The notes below the pieces were generated by a model. That model was given only the letters and a program-made list of their open reading frames with translations. It made no database searches and was not told the origin of the DNA. The translations under genes were made by a program, and so were the position numbers. From positions 124,001 to 188,000 of the forward strand of contig JBHJNQ010000007.1 of assembly GCA_050330635.1 (NCBI GenBank): DNA of 64,000 nt, given 5' to 3'. How positions within the stretch are numbered: position 1 is the first letter of the stretch; each line of letters starts with the position of its first letter. Shown here piece after piece: positions 51,051 to 59,069 of the stretch. Source of the stretch: CADEDH01 sp050330635 (lineage in GTDB: Bacteria > Actinomycetota > Acidimicrobiia > Acidimicrobiales > SZUA-35).

Positions 51051-52109
51051 TCAGGGGTTCTCCATCATCTCGTCGTTGACGGGAGGTTTGCGGACGGGGG
51101 CGAGACCGACGTCGGGTCGTTCGTCGGGGGCGTCGCCGTCAGCATGACGGATCCACAGGGTTCGCTGGGGGAACGGCATCTCCACGCCCGCCTCGTCGAA
51201 CGCCTCCTTGATCCGCAGCCGCAGCTCACGGGCCACCACCCACTGCTCCGCCGGGTCGGTCTTGACCACAAGGCGAAGGGTGACGCCGTCGGTACCGAGC
51301 CGCTCGACGCCCCACACCTCCGGGGGATCGATGATGTCGGCCACGTCGAACGTCTCGTCCTGCCACAGCTCGTCGGCCACCCGCTGCATGATCCCTTGGG
51401 CCTGGCGGAGGTCGGTGTCGTAGGCCACGTCGATGTCGAGCACGGCCCGCGACCACAGCTGCGACTTGTTGGCCACCCGATGGATCTCCGAGTTCGGTAC
51501 GTGCCACACCGTGCCGTGGACGTCGCGCAGGGTCGTCACCCGCAACGAGACCTTCTCTACGGTGCCCGAGACCTCGCCGACATCGATGACGTCGCCCACC
51601 CCGAACTGGTCCTCGAGCAGCATGAACGTCCCGGCCAGGAAGTCGGCAACCACCGACTGGGCCCCGAAGGCGAGGATGACGCCCACCACCCCGGCGCCGG
51701 CCAGGAGGGGGGCCAGGCTGATGCCGACCTCGCCCAGCACAAGCAGCACGACCACGGTCCATACCGCTGCGGTGGCGAACGATACCCCGACCGAGGTCAG
51801 GGTGTTGGCCCGCTGATGGGAGCGCCCGTTGACCGGGGTCAGGGCCGTGCCGGGGGCCCGGTCCCGTTGGGCCTGGAGCAGATCTCGCTCCGAGCGGCGG
51901 GCCGCCCGCTCGCCCACCCGGCGGACCCACCGCCGCAACAGGCGGGCCACGAACCAGCCCACGACGACGATCAGGATGAGCCGCAGGGGGCGGTCGATGA
52001 CCCACACGATGAACGCGGCCAGCAGGTCGGAGCCGATCCGGGGCGCCAGCCACTCGCAGAGGGCGCTCGGGTCGTCGCCGCACACCTCGGTCACGTCCGC
52101 TGCCAACAC
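51051..52109 (-). CDS. MscS-family mechanosensitive channel
   Basis: A 352-residue inner-membrane channel that relieves osmotic downshock. TM1 about 35-58, TM2 about 108-128, and the pore helix TM3 with the family pattern LLAGAGVVGVILAFGAQSVV followed by FMLLEDQFGVGDVIDV. The beta domain has HVPNSEI. GTG 52109 is chosen because TAGGGT lies 7 bp upstream; a GTG three codons earlier lies inside that hexamer region. Confidence 0.87.
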   Translation of the reverse strand: MLAADVTEVCGDDPSALCEWLAPRIGSDLLAAFIVWVIDRPLRLILIVVVGWFVARLLRRWVRRVGERAARRSERDLLQAQRDRAPGTALTPVNGRSHQRANTLTSVGVSFATAAVWTVVVLLVLGEVGISLAPLLAGAGVVGVILAFGAQSVVADFLAGTFMLLEDQFGVGDVIDVGEVSGTVEKVSLRVTTLRDVHGTVWHVPNSEIHRVANKSQLWSRAVLDIDVAYDTDLRQAQGIMQRVADELWQDETFDVADIIDPPEVWGVERLGTDGVTLRLVVKTDPAEQWVVARELRLRIKEAFDEAGVEMPFPQRTLWIRHADGDAPDERPDVGLAPVRKPPVNDEMMENP

Positions 52110-52195
52110 GGCCCCCACCCTAGGGTGTCAGGGCGTCAGGAAAGCCCCCGTTCGCCCTCTTGCGGCCCCGCCCGCCAGCCCCTACCGAGGAGATC

Positions 52196-53008
52196 ATGCC
52201 GACCGTGCCGTCCGTCGTGCTCAGCTCCCCGACCCGGCGGACGGTCGGCGGGCCCGGGCGGCCGCTCGTGGTCATCGGCCAGCGGATCAACCCCACGGGC
52301 CGGCCCGGGCTGGGCCGCGACCTGGCCCGGGGGGATCTCGAGGGGGTGGGATGGGAGGCCGGGGACCAGGTTGCGGCGGGGGCGGCGGCGCTCGACGTCA
52401 ACGGCTGGCTCCCCGGGACCGACGAGGCCGATCTGTTGTGCCGGCTGGTGGCCGCCGTCGGCGCCGCCACCGACGCCCCCCTCGTGCTCGACTCGGCCGA
52501 TCCCGACGTGCTGCTGACGGCCCTCGAGGCGTGTCCGGGGCGGCCGCTGATCAACGCCGTCAACGCCCTGTCGTGGCGGCGGGCGGCCGGCGACCGGCTG
52601 CTGGCCGCCACCGCCGAGCGGGGCTCGGCCGTCGTCCTGTCCCCGCTCGACGAGCGGGGCCCCTCCCCCGACCCCGCCGACCGGTTGGCGGTGGCCCGCC
52701 GTCTCCTCGACCGGGCAGCCGACCACGGCCTCGGCCCCGATCAGGTCCTCGTCGATCCACTGGTCGAGCCGGTGGCGACGACCCCCGGCGGGGGCCGACG
52801 AGCCCTCGAAACCCTGCGGCGCCTCAGCGGTGAGCTCGGCGTGGCCACCGTGGCCGGGATCGGCAACGCCGGCTACGGCTCGCCCCATCGGGCCGTGGTC
52901 GAGGCCGACTTCCTGGCCCGGGCCGTGACGGCGGGCCTGACCGCCGCCATCGTCGACCCGGCGCTGCTCGTCGCGTCCCGGCCGGGCGGAGCCGGACACC
53001 CGTCGTAG
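52196..53008 (+). CDS. Pterin-binding (methyl-THF) methyltransferase-like protein
   Basis: A 270-residue TIM barrel of the dihydropteroate synthase/methyl-THF:corrinoid methyltransferase (MeTr) family. It follows the MeTr pattern: VVIGQRINPTGR, AAGAAALDVNGW, PLVLDSADPDVLLTAL, PLINAVNALS, ILVDPLVEP-like VLVDPLVEP and VAGIGNAGYG. No corrinoid partner is in the window, so methyl acceptor is unknown. SD GAGGAG is close to ATG 52196. The stop codon overlaps the TAGTGT -10 of the next gene. Confidence 0.75.
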   Translation: MPTVPSVVLSSPTRRTVGGPGRPLVVIGQRINPTGRPGLGRDLARGDLEGVGWEAGDQVAAGAAALDVNGWLPGTDEADLLCRLVAAVGAATDAPLVLDSADPDVLLTALEACPGRPLINAVNALSWRRAAGDRLLAATAERGSAVVLSPLDERGPSPDPADRLAVARRLLDRAADHGLGPDQVLVDPLVEPVATTPGGGRRALETLRRLSGELGVATVAGIGNAGYGSPHRAVVEADFLARAVTAGLTAAIVDPALLVASRPGGAGHPS

Positions 53009-53047
53009 TGTGGCATTCTCCGATCCGACGAGAGCGGGAGGCCTCCG

Positions 53048-54593
53048 GTGCCCTTCGATGGCGACTACGCCAACCTGGTTGCGGACCGATCGCAGGCCCA
53101 CACCCGTTTGATCAGGGACTATGACGGCGCCAACCGGGACTTCGACGTCATCATCGTCGGCTCGGGGATGGGCGGCGGAATTCTCGCCGATGACCTGGCG
53201 GACCGGCTCGGCCAGAGTCACCGCATCCTGGTCCTCGATGCCGGCTCGTTCATCTATCCCACCCATGTCTACAACATCAGCCGAGTGCCCAACTTCGCCG
53301 TGGCGAACCACTTCGGCGTCGACAACTTCACCCAGGAGGCATCCGATCATCACTTCATCGGTGGAAAGCCTCAACTGGCGTTCGGCGGCCGCTCCATCTT
53401 CTGGTCGGGCCTGATCCCACAGCCACAGCGTTGGGAGATGGACTTCTTCCCCGACGCGGTGCGCCACGACCTGATGTCGGAGTACCTTGCCCTGGGGGCG
53501 GACCGGATGAACGTCTCGACCGAGGGATCGGTTCATCGTGGAGCCGACGGGCGTGTTCAACTCAGCGGAGTTGCTCATCAACCAGGTCGGGTTGACACCG
53601 GGCGCCGGCCAGGATGGCAAGGGGCTCTTCATCAAGTTGAACTGCTTCGTCGAGGCGGTCGACGATGTCCCTTTCGACTGGTACGCGGTCCGCACCACCG
53701 ACACGGTCTCCGGGGATCAGCTCAGCTTCTACGCCCCCAAGGTCGTCATCGCCGCCGGCTCCACGGAGAGCCCCAAGTTGATCAATCGATCCTTGATCTA
53801 CCACCGTCTGCCCGACCAGGTGCAACAGCGTGTAGGTTTCGGTCTGACCGATCATCCCGTGAGTTCGGAGTCGCAGGCCTATGTCTCGTCGGTCGGAGAC
53901 GGCGCAGCCCTTCCCCTCAGCCGCCGTGACCACGCCAAGATCATTTTCTACTCCCGTGGCCACCGCGACGCCAACGGACAGACGGTCTTTCCGTTCAACA
54001 TCGAGATGAACGTCAACCACGAATACTGGCACCTGCGGAACAACGATCCCTCTGCCGAACCCGGCGTGGACGACACCAGCAAGAGCCGCGTCGACATCAA
54101 GTTCAGCTTCGCCAACTGCCTCGACGACGACAACGGCATCCTGTCACACGCCGACGACGGCTACACCCCTGCCATCCGCTTCAAACGCTTCTCGTCGCTC
54201 GATGACCTGTTGGGTTCCCGATTCCGGGCGCTGGCCGGTTGGACGAAGGGGTCGCAGGAGTTCTTCGACCTCCTCAACGGGACCCGCAATCGTGTCTTCG
54301 CCGAGTTCAACGACGTGGAGTGGTTGACGGGCGAGTACGGGGGAGGTGGCGGCCAGCAATGGCCGTTCGGCTGGGGTACCGTCCATCACGCCTGCGGCAC
54401 CCTACGGATGCCCTGGAAGCCAAACCGTGACGCCGGTTTCGACCACGGGTCGGTCGTGGACGAGAACCTGAAGATCCGAGGAGCGGCAGGCATGTACGTC
54501 TGTGACCTGTCGGTCATGCCGATCAGCACGGCCGCCAACCCCGTTCGCGCCCTCGCCGGTCTGGCCCTGCGCCTGTCACGACATCTGGGCTGA
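53048..54593 (+). pseudogene. GMC-type FAD oxidoreductase gene split by a +1 frameshift
   Basis: The first part (GTG 53048 onward) has the FAD-binding DVIIVGSGMGGGILADDLA near residue 33 and FGGRSIFWSG. The reading then continues in another frame from about 53526 (DRFIVEPTGVFNSAELL), through VVIAAGSTESPKL to the C-terminal HHACGTLRMP and MPISTAANPVRALAGLAL. One extra G in the GGG run at 53524-53526 explains the shift; without it the product would be about 514 residues. All else looks intact, so this may be a sequencing error or a very young mutation. SD GGGAGG; promoter TAGTGT at 53006-53011. Confidence 0.8.
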
Positions 54594-54610
54594 TGACCTT
54601 TGCGGCCTTG

Positions 54611-54645
54611 CGTCACCCGGCCCGCCGGGGGCGGGCGGTGTTGCG
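54611..54645. terminator. Bidirectional hairpin between convergent GMC and lipoprotein genes
   Basis: GCCCGCC (54620-54626), short G loop, GGCGGGC (54630-54636), with outer CACC/GGTG pairing. It lies in the 61-bp gap between the two stops. Confidence 0.55.
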
Positions 54646-54654
54646 TGGTGGTAG

Positions 54655-55395
54655 CTACAAGGCGCGGACCGAGTCCCAGAAGGCGGCGACGTCGGCGGCG
54701 GGGTAGACGGTCTCGCACGGTCGCCCGTCGAGGTCGGCGTCCATACGGGCCGGTCGGTCCTCGGTGAGCCAGTAGAAAACCGCCAACCCGTAGGTCAGGT
54801 GGTCGGTTTCGGGCGTGAAGTGCCCGGGTCCGTAGCCGGGGGGAGGCTCGACCAGGTCTCGGCACAGCAACCCGCCGGGGTAGTCGTCGGGCCAGGGGGA
54901 GCCGCCGCAGCACTCGGCCAAATCCCACACGTAGCGGTCGCCGTCGAGGATCGAGACGTGGATCCCACCGAACTCGGCCGGGTCGTCGGGCAGGAAGCCG
55001 CAGACGATGGTCTGCCAGGCCCCCAGCTGGCCCGACGCGTCACAGTCGACGACTCCGGGGCCGGTCGGGTAGTCGCGCTCGATCTCGATCTTCAGGGCTT
55101 GTTCGAGATCGGCCACCGTCGGTGGTGCCGTGGTGGTGGCCGACGTTGCGCTCGTAGCGGTGGAGGAGCTGACCGCCTGGCTCGAGGAGCTGGTGACGCT
55201 CGATGCGGTGGAGGCGGGCGTGGTCATGGTCGTCGACGGCGCCGCCGACGTCTCGGAGCCGCTCGTCGCAGCTCCATCGCCGGCATCGTCACCGCCGTTG
55301 CCATCGCCGGAGCCGCACCCACCCGCAACCAGCAGCCCCAACAGGGCCACCAGCCACGGCAGCGGCGGTCGCCGCCGCCCGGTGTCGCCGTTCAC
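54655..55395 (-). CDS. Secreted lipoprotein with Ser/Thr-rich linker
   Basis: A 246-residue predicted lipoprotein. Hydrophobic signal ending LLVAGGCGSG (Cys27 lipidation), a low-complexity Ser/Thr/Ala linker (about 28-92), then a Cys-containing domain with DLEQALKIEIERDYPTG and VDCD ... IVCGF, resembling DUF4333-like domains, and a C-terminal DADLDGRPCETVYP. Function unknown. GTG 55395 has GGAG 7 bp upstream. Confidence 0.68.
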   Translation of the reverse strand: MNGDTGRRRPPLPWLVALLGLLVAGGCGSGDGNGGDDAGDGAATSGSETSAAPSTTMTTPASTASSVTSSSSQAVSSSTATSATSATTTAPPTVADLEQALKIEIERDYPTGPGVVDCDASGQLGAWQTIVCGFLPDDPAEFGGIHVSILDGDRYVWDLAECCGGSPWPDDYPGGLLCRDLVEPPPGYGPGHFTPETDHLTYGLAVFYWLTEDRPARMDADLDGRPCETVYPAADVAAFWDSVRAL

Positions 55396-55593
55396 GTCGA
55401 TCGCTCCGTTCCCACCCCCGAAGGTGGTGCTGTGCCGTCACCGTCGCATCGATGACGGGGCCCGCCCAGGGCACTACGTCCATCCCGCCCCGGCCGCCCC
55501 TTCAGTCCGGGCCCCGAGACGGGGATCCCCCAGGGGGGTTTGGGGGGGGTCGCAGGGCTGCCCCCGGGGCGGGATCGGGGCTCACCGTGGACC
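55396..55593. other. 198-bp gap with G-rich runs
   Basis: Between the lipoprotein start and the acyltransferase fragment. It contains GGGGGGTTTGGGGGGGG near 55535-55550 and several shorter G runs. These could form G-quadruplexes on the plus strand. No gene is seen. Confidence 0.4.
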
Positions 55594-55812
55594 ATGACCT
55601 CGAACCAATTCTCCTCCACGGCCGCCGGGTCACCCGACAGCGTGCCGGTGGTCGAACCCGCGCCGTCGCTGGCGGCGTTGGCCTGGGCCGCCGCCCCCGA
55701 CCGCAACCGGGCCGTCGACTTCTACCGGGCGGCCGCCATGCTCGCCGTCGCCGGCGGGCACTGGATGGCGATCGCCATTGGGATCGGGGCCGCAGCGTCG
55801 ATTCGACAATGA
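55594..55812 (+). pseudogene. 5' fragment of a membrane acyltransferase gene
   Basis: 72 codons from ATG 55594: a Ser/Pro-rich start, then DRNRAVDFYRAAAMLAVAGGHWMAIA. That is the first TM helix and conserved His of the acyltransferase 3 (OafA/YrhL) family, after which the frame stops. Full members have 350 or more residues and about 10 TM helices, so only the 5' end remains. Confidence 0.6.
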
Positions 55813-55911
55813 CTCCGATGCCCGTCGCCGCGACGACATCCACGTCGTGGCTATCCTGCTCGCCAGGAGACCGGCCCCCGGCGGGCGCGGCCCGGTTCCG
55901 GCGGAGCGTGG

Positions 55912-56826
55912 ATGAGACGGACGACCAGCACGTGGGCGAACGTGGCCAGCCTGACCGTTCTCGGTGTGGCGGTGGCCGTGGGGCTGGGCTTCGACGCTCC
56001 CGGTCGACCGGCCCTCGTCGACACCGTCGGAGCCGACACCGCCATCGCCTTCGATCCGGGCCCGGAGGAGTCGACCGGGGGCGGCGCTCCGGTGGGGAAC
56101 GGGTCGAACACGGGAGGCCAGGCGGGCCAGGCCCCCGCCGCCCTCGACCTCGGCCGGAACGATCCGGCGGGTCCGACCGCGGTCCCCGGGACCAACGTGG
56201 TTCGCTTCGTCTACTTCGTCGAGGCCGACGAGGAGGTCGACCCCGTCGCCGTCGAGCTGATCGAGCAGCAGTCGGTCCGGTTGCAGCAGTTCTGGTTCGA
56301 CCAGTTCGGCGGCACGTTCCGCCTTCCCGCCGAGGGGGTCGAGATCATCTACGGCGAGCACGAGGCGGCCTGGTACGACACCACCGTCAACGGCGACGAT
56401 CCCCGCTGGTACCGCCTGATGAACCTCCGGACCGAGGTGAGGGCCATCCTCGGGATGAATGCCGACGACACCACGACCCGACTCGTCGTGTACCCCAGCG
56501 CCCGGATCGACGGCCGGGTGGGGGCCAACCGCTACGGCGAGGCGTGGATGGACGGCGACGACATCACCTGCATCTCCGGGGCCGTCGCCACCACCCCCTA
56601 CACGGTGGATTTCCCCGCCGACTGCCTCGGGACCGTGGCCCACGAGCTTGGCCACGTGTACGGCCTCGATCACCGTGGCGACGATGACGACTGCATGCAG
56701 TTCGGGTTCTACCAGTACAAGGCCGGTTCGGAGACGTGTTCGTTCTCGGAGGAGAACCGGCGCCTCGTTACCCATGATCCGCTCAACGCCGGCTGGCTCG
56801 ACGCCGTGCCCGGCGACCGGGCCTGA
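55912..56826 (+). CDS. Secreted zinc metalloprotease-like protein (HExxHxxxxxH)
   Basis: A 304-residue predicted exported protein: Arg-rich start and hydrophobic segment (about 10-27), a Gly/Ala-rich linker to about 80, then a domain with VAHELGHVYGLDHRG. This gives HExxHxxGxxH, the metzincin-type zinc site. Four Cys residues (TCIS, DCLG, DCMQ, TCSF) around the site suggest disulfides. GGAG lies 7 bp before ATG 55912. Family beyond the metzincin-like motif is not recognised. Confidence 0.72.
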   Translation: MRRTTSTWANVASLTVLGVAVAVGLGFDAPGRPALVDTVGADTAIAFDPGPEESTGGGAPVGNGSNTGGQAGQAPAALDLGRNDPAGPTAVPGTNVVRFVYFVEADEEVDPVAVELIEQQSVRLQQFWFDQFGGTFRLPAEGVEIIYGEHEAAWYDTTVNGDDPRWYRLMNLRTEVRAILGMNADDTTTRLVVYPSARIDGRVGANRYGEAWMDGDDITCISGAVATTPYTVDFPADCLGTVAHELGHVYGLDHRGDDDDCMQFGFYQYKAGSETCSFSEENRRLVTHDPLNAGWLDAVPGDRA

Positions 56827-56829
56827 GCC

Positions 56830-57297
56830 CCGGCCCAGCGGGCCGTCATGTCGCCGGCCCAGCAGCCGACAAGGCGACCCAGGCCTTCTCGCCGAGGGAA
56901 TCGTGGCCACCCGGACCGACGACTCGGTGCTGGTTACGGGCAACCAGGGCACGATCCACTTCCGGCCGGCCACCGCCGACGATCCGCCCCTGCCCCGGGA
57001 GGAGGCCGTTCCCCCACCCCTCCGGACACGTGGAACCGGCCGGTCGTCTGGGTGCTCGAGCACCGGGGGGTGACGACCGTGGCCGAGGTCGGCCACGGTC
57101 GAGTTCCCCGACGACTCGTCGATGGCCGATTCCTCCGACTAGAGGAACCTGTCGCTGACCGGCCTCGACCCGGTCGACCTGCTCAACGACGTCCGCTTCT
57201 TCGACTAGTCGAGCAACCCGTACCCCGCAGGTGGAGGGCGCAGCCCTCCTCCAACGACCAGCGAGCCACGTTGTTCCCCCGTTCCCGGCGGACGGAC
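56830..57297. other. Degenerate stretch with broken coding fragments
   Basis: Short coding-like pieces on the plus strand are interrupted by stops, such as VATRTDDSVLVTGNQGTIHF (about 56902) and NLSLTGLDPVDLLNDVRFFD (about 57145-57205) between two TAG codons. The second TAG lies in the 10-bp palindrome CGACTAGTCG. No intact gene is supported; the fragments look like an eroded gene. Confidence 0.4.
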
Positions 57298-57396
57298 TCA
57301 TACACGGCGAGGGCCCAGGGCGCCGGCGTACAGCAGGGCAACGATCTTCGGAAGCTTGGTCCGTTCCCGGCGGACGGACCCATACCCGGCGAGGGC
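57280..57396. repeat. 35-bp direct repeat, 33/35 identical
   Basis: Copies at 57280-57314 and 57362-57396 share CGTTCCCGGCGGACGGAC and ACGGCGAGGGC-type ends with two mismatches. A third partial copy (TTCACGGCGAGGGC) follows at about 57401-57414. Confidence 0.7.
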
Positions 57397-57600
57397 TTCA
57401 TTCACGGCGAGGGCCTCACCGACGGTGTCCGACCGCTCGAGGGCGCGGGCGTAGTACAACAGGTAGCGACCCGGCCCGAGGCGCATCGCCAGCCCCCGCA
57501 CCCGGACGATGGCCGGAACGACCTCGCAGTGAAGGTCCGCCCGGAACGCCGCATGGCCGTTGAAGCGGGCCGATTCCCCCGGGAGCACGAAGGACCGCAC
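57298..57600 (-). CDS. Hypothetical protein, possibly a remnant
   Basis: A 100-codon frame from GTG 57600 with coding-like third positions. It begins MRSFVLPGESARFNGHAAF, continues VRVRGLAMRLGPGRYLLYYAR, and ends in a stretch with Tyr-x-SVRRER. No family was recognised. A near-perfect 35-bp direct repeat (57280-57314 and 57362-57396) covers its 3' end, so the end may be rearranged. It lies downstream of citrate synthase on the same strand. Confidence 0.35.
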   Translation of the reverse strand: MRSFVLPGESARFNGHAAFRADLHCEVVPAIVRVRGLAMRLGPGRYLLYYARALERSDTVGEALAVNEALAGYGSVRRERTKLPKIVALLYAGALGPRRV

Positions 57601-57686
57601 CGCCGATCAGTTCCCGTCGGCCTCGACCCGGGCGTCGGACGAACGGGGCGGGAAGGCGTCGGGGCCCCTTGCCCGACTCGGGGCCC

Positions 57687-57708
57687 GACTCGGGGGCGGG
57701 CCCGAGTC
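57687..57708. terminator. Hairpin downstream of citrate synthase
   Basis: GACTCGGG (57687-57694), 6-nt loop, CCCGAGTC (57701-57708): a perfect 8-bp stem about 125 bp after the citrate synthase stop on the minus strand. No T-run. Confidence 0.4.
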
Positions 57709-57831
57709 TCGAGCGGCGACACCCCACTCTCGTTGCACAAACCGTCGAAGACGCCGCTCAACGCAACCAGTGCTGCCCTCGTCCCCGGCTCTGCGTCGTC
57801 GCTCATCGACGCCACCCTCGTCGCCGACGCT

Positions 57832-58986
57832 TCAGCCGGTACGTCCCCGCGACGGCTCGGGCCCCACGTAGCGGGCGGCGGGCCGCATGATCTTGTTGGC
57901 CGCCGACTGCTCCAACAGGTGGGCCACCCAACCGATGACCCGGCTGGTGGTGAACGTCGGGGTGAACATGTCCTGGGGAATGCCGGCGAGGTGGAGGACC
58001 ACGGCGGCGTAGTACTCGACGTTGGTGACGATCGTGGCCTCCGGCTTCCACCGTCGGAGGAGGCGCAGGATCCGATCCTCGATCTCGATGGACCGGGCCA
58101 CCAGCTCGCCACCGAGGCCCTCGGCCACCTCCCGAAGCAGCACCGAGCGGGGGTCGTCGGTCCGGTAGACGGCGTGACCGAATCCCATGATCGGCCGGCC
58201 GGCCTCGAGCACCGGGCGGGCCCAGGCCTCGACCCCCGCCGGGTCGCCGATCTCGTCGAGCATGTCCAGCACCCGGCCGGGCGCCCCGCCGTGCAGGGGG
58301 CCCGAGAGGGCGCCGACGGCGGCGGCCAGGACGGCCCCGATGCCGGCCCCCGTGCTGGTGACCACCCGGGCGGTGAAGGTTGAGGCGTTGAACCCGTGGT
58401 CGGCCGTCAGGTCGAGGTAGGTCTCCACCGCCCGGGCCTGGGCCTTCGTCGGGGGCGAACCGGTGGCCAGGCGCACATAGTCGGCGGCATGGCTCAGACC
58501 GGGATCGGCTGCCAGGGGTTCGAGGCCGTGGGACAGTCGGTGGAGGGCGGCCAGGACGGTCGGCACCGCCGCCGCCACTCGCACCGCTTCCCGCCGCCGT
58601 TCCGCTGGGGACAGGTCGAGGGTGGGAACGTCGGACGCCAGGAGGGAGATGGCGGCTCGCAGCCCGCCCAGCGGTGAGTCGATCAGCGGGGCGATGGCGG
58701 CCAGGGCGGCGGTGACCGTGGGGTCGAGGAGGCGACCGGCGGCCAGCTCGGCCCGGAACGCCGCCTCGGCCCCGGCGTCGGGCAGCTCCCCGTCGACCAG
58801 GAGGGCGGCCACCGACTCGAAGCTCTGCGTCCGCGCCAGCTCGACGGCGTCGAAGCGGCGGTAGTGGTAGTAGCCCTCCTGGCCCCGCACGGAGCCGATA
58901 GTGGTGTCGGCGACGATGAGGCCCTTCAAGCCTGGCGGCGCCACCAGCGGGGCCGGCGCCGGATCGGTTTCGGTGTGTATGGTCAT
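57832..58986 (-). CDS. Citrate synthase (citrate/2-methylcitrate synthase family)
   Basis: Condenses oxaloacetate (and perhaps propionyl-CoA partner) with acetyl-CoA; 384 residues. Catalytic residues are visible in GALSGPLHGGAPG (His), MGFGHAVYRTDDPR (His) and VTNVEYYAAVVLH near the active-site Asp/Glu region. The short N-terminus (GLIVADTTIGSVRGQEG) is the dimeric/archaeal-like type, shared with 2-methylcitrate synthases, so citrate versus methylcitrate is open. ATG 58986 follows CATCGT by 6 bp with a TTGTGG -35 at 17 bp spacing. Divergent from its HTH-fused paralogue. Confidence 0.85.
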   Translation of the reverse strand: MTIHTETDPAPAPLVAPPGLKGLIVADTTIGSVRGQEGYYHYRRFDAVELARTQSFESVAALLVDGELPDAGAEAAFRAELAAGRLLDPTVTAALAAIAPLIDSPLGGLRAAISLLASDVPTLDLSPAERRREAVRVAAAVPTVLAALHRLSHGLEPLAADPGLSHAADYVRLATGSPPTKAQARAVETYLDLTADHGFNASTFTARVVTSTGAGIGAVLAAAVGALSGPLHGGAPGRVLDMLDEIGDPAGVEAWARPVLEAGRPIMGFGHAVYRTDDPRSVLLREVAEGLGGELVARSIEIEDRILRLLRRWKPEATIVTNVEYYAAVVLHLAGIPQDMFTPTFTTSRVIGWVAHLLEQSAANKIMRPAARYVGPEPSRGRTG

Positions 58987-58992
58987 GATTCG

Positions 58993-59021
58993 ACGATGCG
59001 GCGCCACCCAGCCCGCCACAA
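58993..59021 (-). promoter_or_regulatory. Citrate synthase promoter
   Basis: -35 TTGTGG (59016-59021), 17-bp spacer, -10 CATCGT (58993-58998), then 6 bp to ATG 58986. Confidence 0.5.
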
Positions 59022-59069
59022 GGTTGATGTTGACAACGTTGATCGGCACAACATTGACTGGATCAATGT
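59022..59069. promoter_or_regulatory. Dyad-rich candidate operator between citrate synthase and its MerR-like paralogue
   Basis: A perfect dyad ACATTGA-CTGGA-TCAATGT occupies 59051-59069 and contains the start codon of the regulator gene. Beside it lie GTTGACAAC (59029-59037) and the near-repeats ACAACGTTGAT / ACAACATTGAC. The patch is clearly AT-richer than its surroundings and abuts the citrate synthase -35. Confidence 0.6.
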
